From NCBI GenBank assembly GCA_021812785.1, contig JAKAMR010000003.1, positions 1 through 55,305 of the forward strand: a DNA stretch of 55,305 bases, read 5' to 3'. Source of the stretch: Nitrospirota bacterium. Its GTDB lineage: Bacteria; Nitrospirota; Thermodesulfovibrionia; Thermodesulfovibrionales; JdFR-88. A program made the position numbers and the translations under genes. The notes beneath the pieces are model-generated. The model was not told the origin of the DNA and made no database searches. It saw only the letters and a list, made by a program, of their open reading frames with translations. Below, piece after piece: positions 1-7,771 of this stretch; position 1 is the stretch's first letter; each line of letters begins with the position of its first letter.

Positions 1-698
1 AGAGCACCGGCCTTAAAGGGTTGCAGCTTCAGGAACTGCCGACCCTCAAAGCGCTGGTGGTGATGGTAAAGGGGAAGCAGGAGACCCTGGGCGGCATATC
101 AAACACCATAATCAGCACGCTTCAAACCCGTTTTGCCGCGGAGTCGCCCGTAGTGGACATGACGACCGAGGTGGGCCCCAAGGTGGGCAACAGGCTAAGG
201 AAGGACGCCATCGTGGCCATCATATTCGCTACCCTGGGCATCCTGGCCTATATCACCATTCGCTTCCAGTTCCGCTTCAGCGTGGGCGCGGCCATAGCCA
301 CTTTTCATGATGTCTTTGCGGTGCTCGGCATCTTTTACCTCCTGGGCAAGGAAGTAAACCTGATACTCATAAGCGCCCTTCTCATAATTGCAGGATATTC
401 GCTCACCGACACGGTGGTCGTCTTTGACCGCATCAGGGAAAACATGCGCAGCATGCTCAAGGATCCTGTGGAAAAGGTGGTCAACAAAAGCATAAACGAG
501 GTGCTCTCAAGGACGGCAATAACGTCCCTGACGGTGCTTTTCTCCTCACTTGCGCTCCTGTTCTTCGGCGGCCAGGTGATACATGATTTTGCGCTCGCCA
601 TTACGCTTGGGGTCATCGTGGGTACTTATTCCTCCTGGTTTGTGGCAAGCCCCATGGTCATAATGATAGGCGGCAAGAATATAAATCGCAGGCGCTGA
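1..698 (+). CDS. secF: Protein translocase subunit SecF, C-terminal part (5' end outside window)
   Basis: SecF is the inner-membrane partner of SecD and YajC that uses the proton gradient to complete Sec-dependent export. The gene is cut by the window edge: the frame is already open at base 3 and the first visible ATG is internal. The visible part has a short periplasmic stretch and about five hydrophobic segments. The SecF/SecD hallmark GYSLTDTVVVFDRIREN is intact, and a conserved late membrane segment (IVGTYSSWFVASP) ends the protein. recJ follows on the same strand after about 140 bases, an arrangement I know from several deltaproteobacterial-type genomes; SecD is presumably just upstream. 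Confidence is high for the family. Confidence 0.95.
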   Translation, partial: STGLKGLQLQELPTLKALVVMVKGKQETLGGISNTIISTLQTRFAAESPVVDMTTEVGPKVGNRLRKDAIVAIIFATLGILAYITIRFQFRFSVGAAIATFHDVFAVLGIFYLLGKEVNLILISALLIIAGYSLTDTVVVFDRIRENMRSMLKDPVEKVVNKSINEVLSRTAITSLTVLFSSLALLFFGGQVIHDFALAITLGVIVGTYSSWFVASPMVIMIGGKNINRRR

Positions 699-703
699 TG
701 CCC

Positions 704-757
704 TGCTCCGGACGATGATCCTGCCCCGGACGATGAACCGGCACGCCCATCGTCCGG
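704..757. repeat. Short direct repeat plus inverted copy downstream of secF
   Basis: CCGGACGATGA occurs twice with a 17-base period. A third copy, CATCGTCCGG, is inverted and pairs perfectly over 10 bp with the second, leaving a 12-base loop. No T-run follows, so this is a hairpin in the secF-recJ gap rather than a clear rho-independent terminator. Confidence 0.55.
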
Positions 758-836
758 TCGGCGGCTGGCACCCCGGAAGATCTTTAACGCACCGTCTTTC
801 AGTCCGCCTTCCTTTATGGACCGTCCCTAGCCCGCT

Positions 837-2519
837 ATGAATCGTCTATGGATAGTCCAGCGGGCCGACAGGGAATATGTCGATTACCTTTCAAGGGTTA
901 CCGGCATCTCCCCAGTAGTCGCGCGCATACTCATCAACCGCCAGCTAAAAACCCCGGATGCGGTGCGGAATTTTATGGGAGCCGGACTGGGAGGCCTTCC
1001 TGACCCTTTTGAGCTGAGGGGGGTAAAAGAAGCGGTAGAGATAATCAACAGGGCAAAATCCTCCGGCAGAACCGTGCTTGTTCACGGCGACTATGATGTT
1101 GACGGCATATCATCCACCAGCATCATGGTGGAGGCCCTCCGCCGCTACGGACTTCAGACCGGCTATTTCATCCCCAACCGCTTCGATCACGGCTACGGTT
1201 TCCACGCCGCGGGTGTGGAGCGCGCCCTTCAGGCGGGGGCCGGGCTTATAATCACAACCGACTGCGGGATCACGGCTTTTGAGACGGCGGAGCTGGCGGC
1301 CCAAAAAGGTCTTGAGGTGATAATCACGGACCACCATGAGCCGACGAGGGACGAGGAGGGCAACCCGCTTCTTCCTGCCTGCGGCGCCCTCATAAACCCC
1401 AAACTGCACCCTGGGGAAACCGAGCTTTCTGGAGCGGGAGTGGCCTTCAAGCTTGCCCAGGCCCTTCTTGGTGAGGATGCCCTTGCCTGCCTGGATCTTG
1501 CCGCTCTCGGCACCCTGGCCGACCTTGTCCCCCTTTCTGAAGAAAACAGGATAATCGCAAAGACGGGAATGGAGCTTATCGAAAAAAGCGGCCGCCCCTC
1601 TTTGCTGGCGTTAAAGGAGATAGCCGGCTGCCTTGGAAAGCCTATGGGCGCGCGCTCCGTATGTTTTGCTCTCATACCCAGACTCAACGCGCCGGGCAGG
1701 ATCGATGACGCTTCCTTCGGGGTACGCTTTCTTCTTTTGCCGGAACAGGCGGCGGCCCTTGAGGCCGCGCGTGAACTGGACAGGATAAACAAGGAGAGGC
1801 AACGGTTGGAGGAGGCCGTGCACGTGCAGGCCAGGGCGGCTGTCGAGCGGGAAGGTTTCGATGGGGCGATCGTGGCTTCCGGCGAGGGCTGGCACAAAGG
1901 GGTCCTTGGCATAGTGGCCGCCAGGCTCTCGGAACGGCACATGCGGCCAAGCGCTGTCTTGACGGTGGAGGGCGATATGGCCAAAGGGTCCGCCCGGAGT
2001 ATTCCCCAGTTCGATCTGTATGACGGCTTAAGCGAGCTAAAGGACATGCTTGTTGGTTTTGGCGGCCACAGACAGGCCGCCGGACTCAGGCTGAAGGCAG
2101 GCTCGGTGGAGGACTTCCGGCGCGCGTTTTCCGGCCTGGTTCGGCAACGAGTAAGCGAGTTCCGCGCCACATTAAAGATAGACGCCGAAGTCACCCTGAA
2201 AGAGCTGAGCCCTAACCTGGTTAAGGAGCTGGCCCGGCTTGAGCCGTACGGCTCCGGCAACCCGGAGCCCCTCCTGGGCGCAAAGAGGCTGCAGGTTCTG
2301 AATGCGCGGGTGGTTGGGAAAGGCCATCTTAAAATGAAGCTGAGGGAGGAAAAAGGCCACTTTCCGGTCGACGCCATCGGGTTTGATATGGCGGGCTCCC
2401 TCAAGCAGTTGGAGGAGTGCGCGGCAGTCGATGCCGTCTTTACCCCCGTCATGAATGAATGGGAGGGCGGGAAGACCCTCCAGCTTAATTTAAAAGGGAT
2501 AAGGCCCTCCGCACCGTAA
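837..2519 (+). CDS. recJ: Single-stranded-DNA-specific exonuclease RecJ
   Basis: RecJ is a 5'-3' exonuclease on single-stranded DNA in recombinational, mismatch and base-excision repair. The 560-residue length matches the family. The DHH phosphoesterase core is visible: HGDYDVDG at residues 83-90, TTDCG near 139-143 and the DHH triad at 164-166. The DHHA1 region follows (GFGGHRQAAG near residue 404), then a C-terminal OB-like domain with LEPYGSGNPEP. The ATG at 837 is used because the protein then starts close to the usual RecJ N-terminus; no clear Shine-Dalgarno sequence precedes it. It is co-directional with secF. Confidence is high. Confidence 0.95.
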   Translation: MNRLWIVQRADREYVDYLSRVTGISPVVARILINRQLKTPDAVRNFMGAGLGGLPDPFELRGVKEAVEIINRAKSSGRTVLVHGDYDVDGISSTSIMVEALRRYGLQTGYFIPNRFDHGYGFHAAGVERALQAGAGLIITTDCGITAFETAELAAQKGLEVIITDHHEPTRDEEGNPLLPACGALINPKLHPGETELSGAGVAFKLAQALLGEDALACLDLAALGTLADLVPLSEENRIIAKTGMELIEKSGRPSLLALKEIAGCLGKPMGARSVCFALIPRLNAPGRIDDASFGVRFLLLPEQAAALEAARELDRINKERQRLEEAVHVQARAAVEREGFDGAIVASGEGWHKGVLGIVAARLSERHMRPSAVLTVEGDMAKGSARSIPQFDLYDGLSELKDMLVGFGGHRQAAGLRLKAGSVEDFRRAFSGLVRQRVSEFRATLKIDAEVTLKELSPNLVKELARLEPYGSGNPEPLLGAKRLQVLNARVVGKGHLKMKLREEKGHFPVDAIGFDMAGSLKQLEECAAVDAVFTPVMNEWEGGKTLQLNLKGIRPSAP

Positions 2520-2688
2520 GAAGGAGCGTTTGGCTCAATCCGTCACTACACGGCGTTTATCAAACTGAAACATTATCGAACTCCTGCCGATGGTCATTTG
2601 AAGCCGCAAATATGTTAAAATTACATGTCGCGCGGATAAAACCGGGGGAAGTCGTTTCCTGTTCTTTGTTTTTAGCACACTTTAAATA

Positions 2689-2761
2689 GGGCGGTTAGCT
2701 CAGCTGGGAGAGCACCACGTTCGCAACGTGGGGGTCGAGGGTTCGAATCCCTTACCGTCCA
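2689..2761 (+). tRNA. tRNA-Ala (anticodon CGC)
   Basis: The 73-base sequence folds into a full cloverleaf: acceptor GGGCGGT pairs with ACCGTCC, the D-arm is GCTC/GAGC, the anticodon stem is CCACG/CGTGG around the loop TTCGCAA, and the T-arm contains GGTTCGAAT. The anticodon CGC reads GCG. A G3-T70 wobble pair in the acceptor stem, the alanine identity element, supports the call. The discriminator base is A at 2761, and the 3' CCA is not encoded. It lies alone in a roughly 510-base gap between recJ and the next gene. Confidence 0.95.
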
Positions 2762-2881
2762 TTTTCCCTTTCCTTAAAGATTTTCTTTTTCTCTGGATAA
2801 AGATCGACTAACAGCCCCGAAGACCAAAAAAAAGCCCCTGGCCCCTGAATTTCCCGCTTTTCCAAAAAACCTTGCCCGTTT

Positions 2882-2900
2882 TGTGGCAAGCTACAGGGGA
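2882..2900. repeat. Short palindromic element with GCAAGC core
   Basis: TGTGGC-AA-GCTACA folds on itself with one G-U pair and is followed by GGGGA and, shortly after, CAATT. A closely related element lies at 48529-48548, which suggests a dispersed palindromic repeat rather than a gene-specific signal. Apart from the tRNA, the rest of 2520-3033 shows only AT-rich sequence and no gene I can support. Confidence 0.45.
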
Positions 2901-3033
2901 TTGCAATTAAAAATCCCGAAATCCTGATAAGATTTAGTCAGGCGGCCACCCCGTCACGAATCGCGAAAAAAAGCCACGAAAAACAAAACACAATAAGCAA
3001 AGACTTTTTTTGATCCAGGAAAGGAGCGCACAA

Positions 3034-3927
3034 ATGAAAAAGATAACCGCCTTTACGGGGATTCTTTTCATAGCTTTTTTCTTTTCCTTTTTTTCTTCCT
3101 TTATCCAGTCCGCCGGTGCGGCGGAGATCAAAAAAAACGAAAGCCCTGAAGCTAAGGTACTGAGGCTGCGGGACAGGCAGGTGATCAGCTTCGGGCAGAT
3201 GATCAGGGAAATTGGCGGAGCGGACATCATCATTCTTGGGGAAAGCCATGCCAGTGAGGCGGACCACCGGGCGGAACTGGCCGTTATCGAGGCGCTGCAT
3301 GCCTCGGTGGCTCCCCTTGCCCTGGGGCTGGAGATGTTTCGCGCCGGCAGCCAGAAGGACCTGGACGCCTGGGTGCAGGGTGACATACCTCAGAAGGACT
3401 TCCAGCTGGTCTATTACGACAACTGGGAACTCCCCTGGTCCCTTTACAAGGACATCTTTCTTTTTGCCAGGCAGGCCGGGATGCCGGTTTTCGGACTTAA
3501 CGTGGACAGCGAGATAAGCAATAAGGTTTTTGAGCACGGGTTCGATTCCCTATCACCCGCCGAGAAAAAGGACCTGCCCTCCGGCATTACCTGCACGGTC
3601 GATGAGGAATACATGCGCTACATCAAGGAGATGTATCAATTCCACCAGGGGATGGGAGGCAAATCCTTTTATGATTTCTGCCAGGCGCAGATGCTCTGGG
3701 ACTCGGTAATGGCGGCAAATATCACGGCCCGTCTCAGGAAAACACCGGGAGTGAAGATGGTGGTGCTTGCCGGCATGGGACACGCCTGGAAAAAAGGCAT
3801 CCCGGCCCAGATAAAAAAAATATCGAATTACCGGTATGTGGTCGTGCTCCCGGGGATGCAAAACAGCGAAGCGGACCAGGACATGACATCAGATGAGGCG
3901 GATTATTTATTGCTGGGTCCGGACTGA
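3034..3927 (+). CDS. Exported ChaN-like (DUF399) protein, putative haem-binding
   Basis: This 297-residue protein resembles the ChaN/DUF399 group (EreA/Tiki-like fold), whose characterised member ChaN is a haem-binding lipoprotein linked to iron uptake. An N-terminal signal peptide (residues 1-30, ending QSAGAA) has no lipobox cysteine, so it should be periplasmic and soluble. The conserved block ILGESHASEADHR lies near residues 67-79, GLEMFR follows near 100, and a C-terminal VLAGMGHAWKKGIP supplies another conserved histidine. The ATG at 3034 is chosen because AGGAAAGGAG lies just upstream; a TTG at 3010 would put charged residues ahead of the signal peptide. It ends before a bidirectional terminator. 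The haem role is transferred from the family. Confidence 0.8.
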   Translation: MKKITAFTGILFIAFFFSFFSSFIQSAGAAEIKKNESPEAKVLRLRDRQVISFGQMIREIGGADIIILGESHASEADHRAELAVIEALHASVAPLALGLEMFRAGSQKDLDAWVQGDIPQKDFQLVYYDNWELPWSLYKDIFLFARQAGMPVFGLNVDSEISNKVFEHGFDSLSPAEKKDLPSGITCTVDEEYMRYIKEMYQFHQGMGGKSFYDFCQAQMLWDSVMAANITARLRKTPGVKMVVLAGMGHAWKKGIPAQIKKISNYRYVVVLPGMQNSEADQDMTSDEADYLLLGPD

Positions 3928-4007
3928 TAAGGCGCCACCGGGTTCCAGAGCGAAAGCCTCGCCATCTGCCGGGCAGGTTCGGACTTGCGTGAAGAGCCTG
4001 TTACCTC

Positions 4008-4050
4008 AAAAAAGTAAACCCGAGGTTAGTCTCCGCCGGGTTTTACTTTT
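4008..4050. terminator. Bidirectional rho-independent terminator
   Basis: AGTAAACCCG pairs with CGGGTTTTACT around a loop of about 14 bases. The stem is flanked by an A-run on the left (4008-4013) and a T-run on the right (4047-4050), so it can end transcripts from both convergent genes (3034-3927 + and 4093-5319 -). Confidence 0.85.
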
Positions 4051-4092
4051 CCGGTTCCTTCCGTGCCTGACCGGCTTATATGACGCAGACCT

Positions 4093-5319
4093 CTACCCTA
4101 TCAGCCCCAGGGCCTTGCCAATCTTCTCGAAGGCCGCAAGCACTATGTCCAGATGCTCATCCGTGTGCGTGGCCATGTAGCTTGTCCTTATCAGCGCCTT
4201 GCCGTTGGGCACTGCGGGCGGGACCGCCACGTTGGCGAACACACCCTCTTCCTGGAGCATCAATATCATTTTAAATGCGGCCTCGCTGTCGTCCAGCATG
4301 ACAGGGACTATGGGGGTTTCCGTTGGCCCGATCTCATATCCCATAGCCTTGAACCCGTCTATCATCTTGTGTGTGTTCTTCCAGAGCTGTTCAAGCCTCT
4401 CCGGTTCGCTGTCTATAATGTCCAGCGCGGCGCTTACCGCGGCTACGGAAGCAGGGGGAGGACTTGCGCTGAATATCAGTGAACGCGCGAAATGCTTTAT
4501 GTAATGGATCACTTCTTCGGAGCCCGCCACAAAGCCGCCTATCGAAGCCAGGGATTTGGAATAGGTGCCCATTATAAGGTCTACCTCATTTTCCAGCCCG
4601 AAGTGCTCCGCGGTGCCGCGGCCTGTCTTGCCCAGCACCCCTATGCCGTGGGCATCGTCCACCATGACCCTGGCGCCATGCCTGTGCGCGGTCCGGACTA
4701 TCTGCGGCAGTTTTGCAATATCTCCTTCCATGCTGAATACCCCGTCCACAACCACGAGGGCGGCGCTCCCCCCGGAAGCTCCCAGCACCCGCTCCAGGTC
4801 GTCCATCTCGTTATGCCGGAATTTTTTCACATCGGAGTAAGAGAGCCTGCAGCCATCTATTATGCTGGCATGGTCCATCTTGTCTATGACCACGATATCG
4901 TCTTTCCCGCAGAGGGCCGATATAACGCCAAGATTGACCTGGAAGCCGGTGGAAAAGACAAGCGCGGCCTCCTTGCGCATGAACCGGGCCAGCTTTTCCT
5001 CAAGCGCCACATGTATATCCAGAGTGCCATTCAAGAAGCGGGAGCCCGCGCAGCCGGAGCCGTATTTCTTTATGGCCTCAATTGCCGCCTCTTTGACTTT
5101 CGGATGATTTGTGAGCCCAAGGTAGTTGTTTGAGCCGACCATGATCATCTTCTTGCCGTCCAGGTACACGATCGGGTCCTGGGCGCTCTCTATTGTTCTG
5201 AAATACGGGTATAGGCCGGCCCGTATCAGTTCCCTTGCTTTTGTGAATTTCCTGCATTTCTCGAACAAATCCTGACGCTTTATAGCCATTGATGAATCCT
5301 GTACCAGTCTGCTGTCCAC
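4093..5319 (-). CDS. Alpha-oxoamine synthase, serine palmitoyltransferase-like
   Basis: This PLP enzyme of the alpha-oxoamine synthase family (SPT, Kbl, BioF, HemA) condenses an amino acid with an acyl thioester. Visible features: NNYLGLTNHP near 64-73, KYGSGCAGSRFLNGT near 85-99, DHAS with H150 stacking on PLP, DDAH at 221-224, and the Schiff-base lysine K255 in GTYSKSLASIGGF. The segments GSRFLNGT, FSTGFQVNLG and SKSLASIGGF look more like bacterial serine palmitoyltransferase than Kbl or BioF from memory. The GTG at 5319 has AAGGAAGGGG upstream and overlaps the SDR gene by 40 bases; an ATG at 5289 overlapping the SDR stop is the alternative. The partner SDR supports sphingolipid base synthesis. 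Substrate is inferred. Confidence 0.75.
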   Translation of the reverse strand: MDSRLVQDSSMAIKRQDLFEKCRKFTKARELIRAGLYPYFRTIESAQDPIVYLDGKKMIMVGSNNYLGLTNHPKVKEAAIEAIKKYGSGCAGSRFLNGTLDIHVALEEKLARFMRKEAALVFSTGFQVNLGVISALCGKDDIVVIDKMDHASIIDGCRLSYSDVKKFRHNEMDDLERVLGASGGSAALVVVDGVFSMEGDIAKLPQIVRTAHRHGARVMVDDAHGIGVLGKTGRGTAEHFGLENEVDLIMGTYSKSLASIGGFVAGSEEVIHYIKHFARSLIFSASPPPASVAAVSAALDIIDSEPERLEQLWKNTHKMIDGFKAMGYEIGPTETPIVPVMLDDSEAAFKMILMLQEEGVFANVAVPPAVPNGKALIRTSYMATHTDEHLDIVLAAFEKIGKALGLIG

Positions 5320-6272
5320 TTTACCCCTTCCTTTAAGGTGATTTTGGGCTCGAATCCTATTTCCCTCCTTGCCCGGTCCGCGTCACAGCACCAGTCTTTG
5401 AATCCCATCTCTCGTATCTTATCCCTGTTTATTATACCTGAATCCCGCCCGCCTATACCGCAAAATACCGCGGCCATGGGAAGAAGGAACCTCGGCACGG
5501 GAACCCTGAACGGCTTTTCCCTTTTTGCCCAAGGCATGGCCCCTGCGATGGAGCCGGCTATTTCCGTTATGGTATAAATATTACCATCGGACAGAAAATA
5601 GATCCCCGCCTGCTGGCTGCCTTTCTGCCCCGGAATGCCCGCCGCCTTAACTATTGCATCCACAAGGTCTTGAACATATATAAGCGAATAACTACCTTCT
5701 CCCCAGTAAAGAAAGAGCCCTTTTTTGATCATCTTGAAAAGCAGGTAAAAGTCCTTGTCCCCCGGGCCGTAAACCGCCGTAGGCCGCAGTATGGTGACAG
5801 GGACCCGCCCTGCTATCTCCAAAACGGCTTCCTCTCCCTGCAACTTGCTTTTCCCGTAATGGGAGACGGGATGAGGAGGAATGTCTTCGGTCAGTGGCGG
5901 CATCCCGTCCAGAACCGGACCGGCAGCTGAAAGGCTGCTCAGATAAATGAACTTTTTCAGCCCTGGGTTCTCCCGGGCAACCGCCTGGGCCAGGTTTTTG
6001 GTTCCCCTGGCGTTAACGTCATAGAACTCATGCTCTTTGTCTGTTTTGGTAAGCCCCGCGAGGTGAAAAACATAATCGACGCCCCGGACGGCTTTTTCCA
6101 GGGAAGCCGGATCGGAGAGGTCCCCAATGCAGAATTCCACAGGCAGTCCGCTTAACTTCTGCCGCGCGGCGCCGCTCCGCGTGAGACAGCGCACCTTGTA
6201 TCCGTTTTCAAGGAGCTTAGGCAGCAAATGGCTCCCGATGAATCCGGTAGCTCCTGTGACCAGGGCGCTCAT
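5280..6272 (-). CDS. Extended SDR (NAD-dependent epimerase/dehydratase family), ceramide-reductase-like
   Basis: This 330-residue extended short-chain dehydrogenase has the N-terminal nucleotide motif TGATGFIG (residues 6-13), the acidic GDLSD segment near 50-54, FHLAG near 69-73 and the catalytic Y139xxxK143 in HYGKSK. It resembles the 3-beta-HSD/dihydroflavonol-reductase branch (HpnA, CerR) more than GalE or SDR-type threonine dehydrogenase. It is translationally coupled to the downstream SPT-like gene. In Caulobacter a similar SDR (CerR) acts with Spt in ceramide synthesis; applying that role here is inference. A C-terminal WTADWYRIHQWL segment may touch the membrane. The ATG at 6272 has no strong ribosome site. 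htpX lies 38 bases upstream on the same strand. Confidence 0.75.
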   Translation of the reverse strand: MSALVTGATGFIGSHLLPKLLENGYKVRCLTRSGAARQKLSGLPVEFCIGDLSDPASLEKAVRGVDYVFHLAGLTKTDKEHEFYDVNARGTKNLAQAVARENPGLKKFIYLSSLSAAGPVLDGMPPLTEDIPPHPVSHYGKSKLQGEEAVLEIAGRVPVTILRPTAVYGPGDKDFYLLFKMIKKGLFLYWGEGSYSLIYVQDLVDAIVKAAGIPGQKGSQQAGIYFLSDGNIYTITEIAGSIAGAMPWAKREKPFRVPVPRFLLPMAAVFCGIGGRDSGIINRDKIREMGFKDWCCDADRARREIGFEPKITLKEGVKWTADWYRIHQWL

Positions 6273-6310
6273 AGGTATGATATTTTGATGGATTATTGCA
6301 AAACTGTCAA

Positions 6311-7150
6311 CTAACGCATGCCTTCCAGCCTTTTTATCCTCTCCTCGATAGGAGGATGGGTGCTGAAAAGCCTTAAAAGGTTTTTACCGCTGAGCGGGTT
6401 CACGATGAACATGTGCGCGGTAGCGGGGGTCGCCCTCTGCATGGGCACGTTCTTTGAAGCGTAATCCAGCTTCCTTAACGCGTTTGAAAGAAACCTCGGA
6501 TTGCCTGCCAGCTCCGCCCCGCTGTCGTCAGCGGAATACTCCCTGGACCTTGAAATGGCCATCTGGATTATCATGGCTATTATGGGGGCCAGGATGAGCA
6601 TGGCCAAGGCGGCCAAGGGGTTCTCATCGCGGTCTCTGCCGCTGCTGCCTCCAAAGATGAGCGCCCATTGCCCCATCTGGGCCAGGTAGCTTATGGCTGC
6701 GGCAACCGTTGCGGCAACCGAGCTTATCAGGATGTCCCTGTGTTTGACATGCGAGAGCTCGTGCCCTATGACGCCTGAAAGCTCCTCCGGAGACAGCAGG
6801 CTTAGTATGCCCTGCGTGGCGGCAACCGCCGCATGCTTAGGGTTTCTGCCGGTGGCAAACGCATTTGGCTGGTCCTGGGGTATTATATAAATCTTGGGCA
6901 TGGGCAGCCCCGCCTTACTGGAAAGCCTTCTGACGATATTGTAGAGCTCCGGGGCCGACGCCTCGTCAACTTCCTGCGCCCGGTACATTTTCAGGACGAG
7001 TTTATCCGAAAACCAGTAGGCGAACGCGTTCATCGCAAGGGCAAAGAAAAGGGCGATGGTCATACCCTGCCGCCCCCCTATCATCCCTCCAACCCAGAGG
7101 AAAAAAAGCGAAAGCGCAACAAGAAGAACCGCGGTCTTCAAGCCGTTCAT
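6311..7150 (-). CDS. htpX: Zinc metalloprotease HtpX
   Basis: HtpX is an inner-membrane M48 protease that degrades misfolded membrane proteins with FtsH. The 279-residue protein has two N-terminal membrane segments, the zinc site HELSH at residues 130-134 followed by KHRD, two more hydrophobic segments (near 140-200), and the downstream glutamate ligand in SREYSADD. The C-terminal [13 protein letters not shown] is typical. The ATG at 7150 has AAAGGAGG about 14 bases upstream, a long but possible spacing. It may be cotranscribed with the SDR and SPT-like genes, which follow within 38 bases. Confidence 0.93.
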   Translation of the reverse strand: MNGLKTAVLLVALSLFFLWVGGMIGGRQGMTIALFFALAMNAFAYWFSDKLVLKMYRAQEVDEASAPELYNIVRRLSSKAGLPMPKIYIIPQDQPNAFATGRNPKHAAVAATQGILSLLSPEELSGVIGHELSHVKHRDILISSVAATVAAAISYLAQMGQWALIFGGSSGRDRDENPLAALAMLILAPIIAMIIQMAISRSREYSADDSGAELAGNPRFLSNALRKLDYASKNVPMQRATPATAHMFIVNPLSGKNLLRLFSTHPPIEERIKRLEGMR

Positions 7151-7235
7151 AAGTTTTCTGAAAGACCTCCTTTGAAAAGCAAACTACCTGCACCTCTACT
7201 TTTAGAATACTTAAGGTGAGGGGGTGTTTTCAACT

Positions 7236-7592
7236 TTACTCGGAAAGGATACCCTCCAGCTCTTCGAGCTTGAACGGTTTTCTCAGGACCTTGATCCCCC
7301 CGTTTTGGTAATTTTCGACCATCTCGGAGGTTATATAGGCGGAACAGACAACAATTTTGGGGGATTTTTTGCTTTTCCCGTTGGTTATTTCACTCACCTT
7401 TTCTATAAGGGTTGAGCCATTTTCCTCAGGCATCCTAAGGTCGGTGAACATCAGATCAAAGTCAGCCGCGGCAAGGGCGTCGATGGCTTCCGCCCCGTTG
7501 GAAACGGACACGATATCGTGTCCGCGGCGGGCCAGCGCCCTTTCCAGAAACCACCGGACAAGTTGTTCGTCATCAACTATAAGTATTTTCAT
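7236..7592 (-). CDS. Single-domain response regulator (CheY-like receiver)
   Basis: This 118-residue protein is a lone receiver domain without an output domain. Acidic pocket residues are in VDDE (7-9), the phospho-acceptor is D51 in FTDLRMP, the switch serine is in VVCSAY and the conserved lysine is in LRKPF. It lies 180 bases downstream of the NtrC-type regulator on the same strand and may be part of that phosphorelay, perhaps as a phosphate sink or protein-interaction switch; this is inferred from position alone. The gap upstream (7593-7771) is AT-rich with no clear terminator. Confidence 0.88.
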   Translation of the reverse strand: MKILIVDDEQLVRWFLERALARRGHDIVSVSNGAEAIDALAAADFDLMFTDLRMPEENGSTLIEKVSEITNGKSKKSPKIVVCSAYITSEMVENYQNGGIKVLRKPFKLEELEGILSE

Positions 7593-7771
7593 TACGATTT
7601 CCCTGAAACATATCTTGCAAAAAACATGCTATGTGCCGATCCTTAAAAAATCCGTGGAAGCGAAAAAGGTGCAAAACCCGAGAAATAAAAAAACCCGGAC
7701 CAAAACCGAAGGGGTCATCTTTAAAAAAGCAAAAAGACGAAAAGCAAAGCAAAACAAAACAAAAATATGTT

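Noticed and set aside
2689..2761. tRNA-Cys with anticodon GCA
   Set aside because: The 7-base loop TTCGCAA puts CGC at positions 34-36, and the G3-T70 pair indicates alanine.
4093..6272. Threonine degradation pair (Kbl plus SDR-type threonine dehydrogenase)
   Set aside because: The aminoacyltransferase-like blocks look closer to serine palmitoyltransferase, and the SDR lacks the usual N-terminal pattern of SDR-type threonine dehydrogenase. It remains an alternative that a tree could restore.
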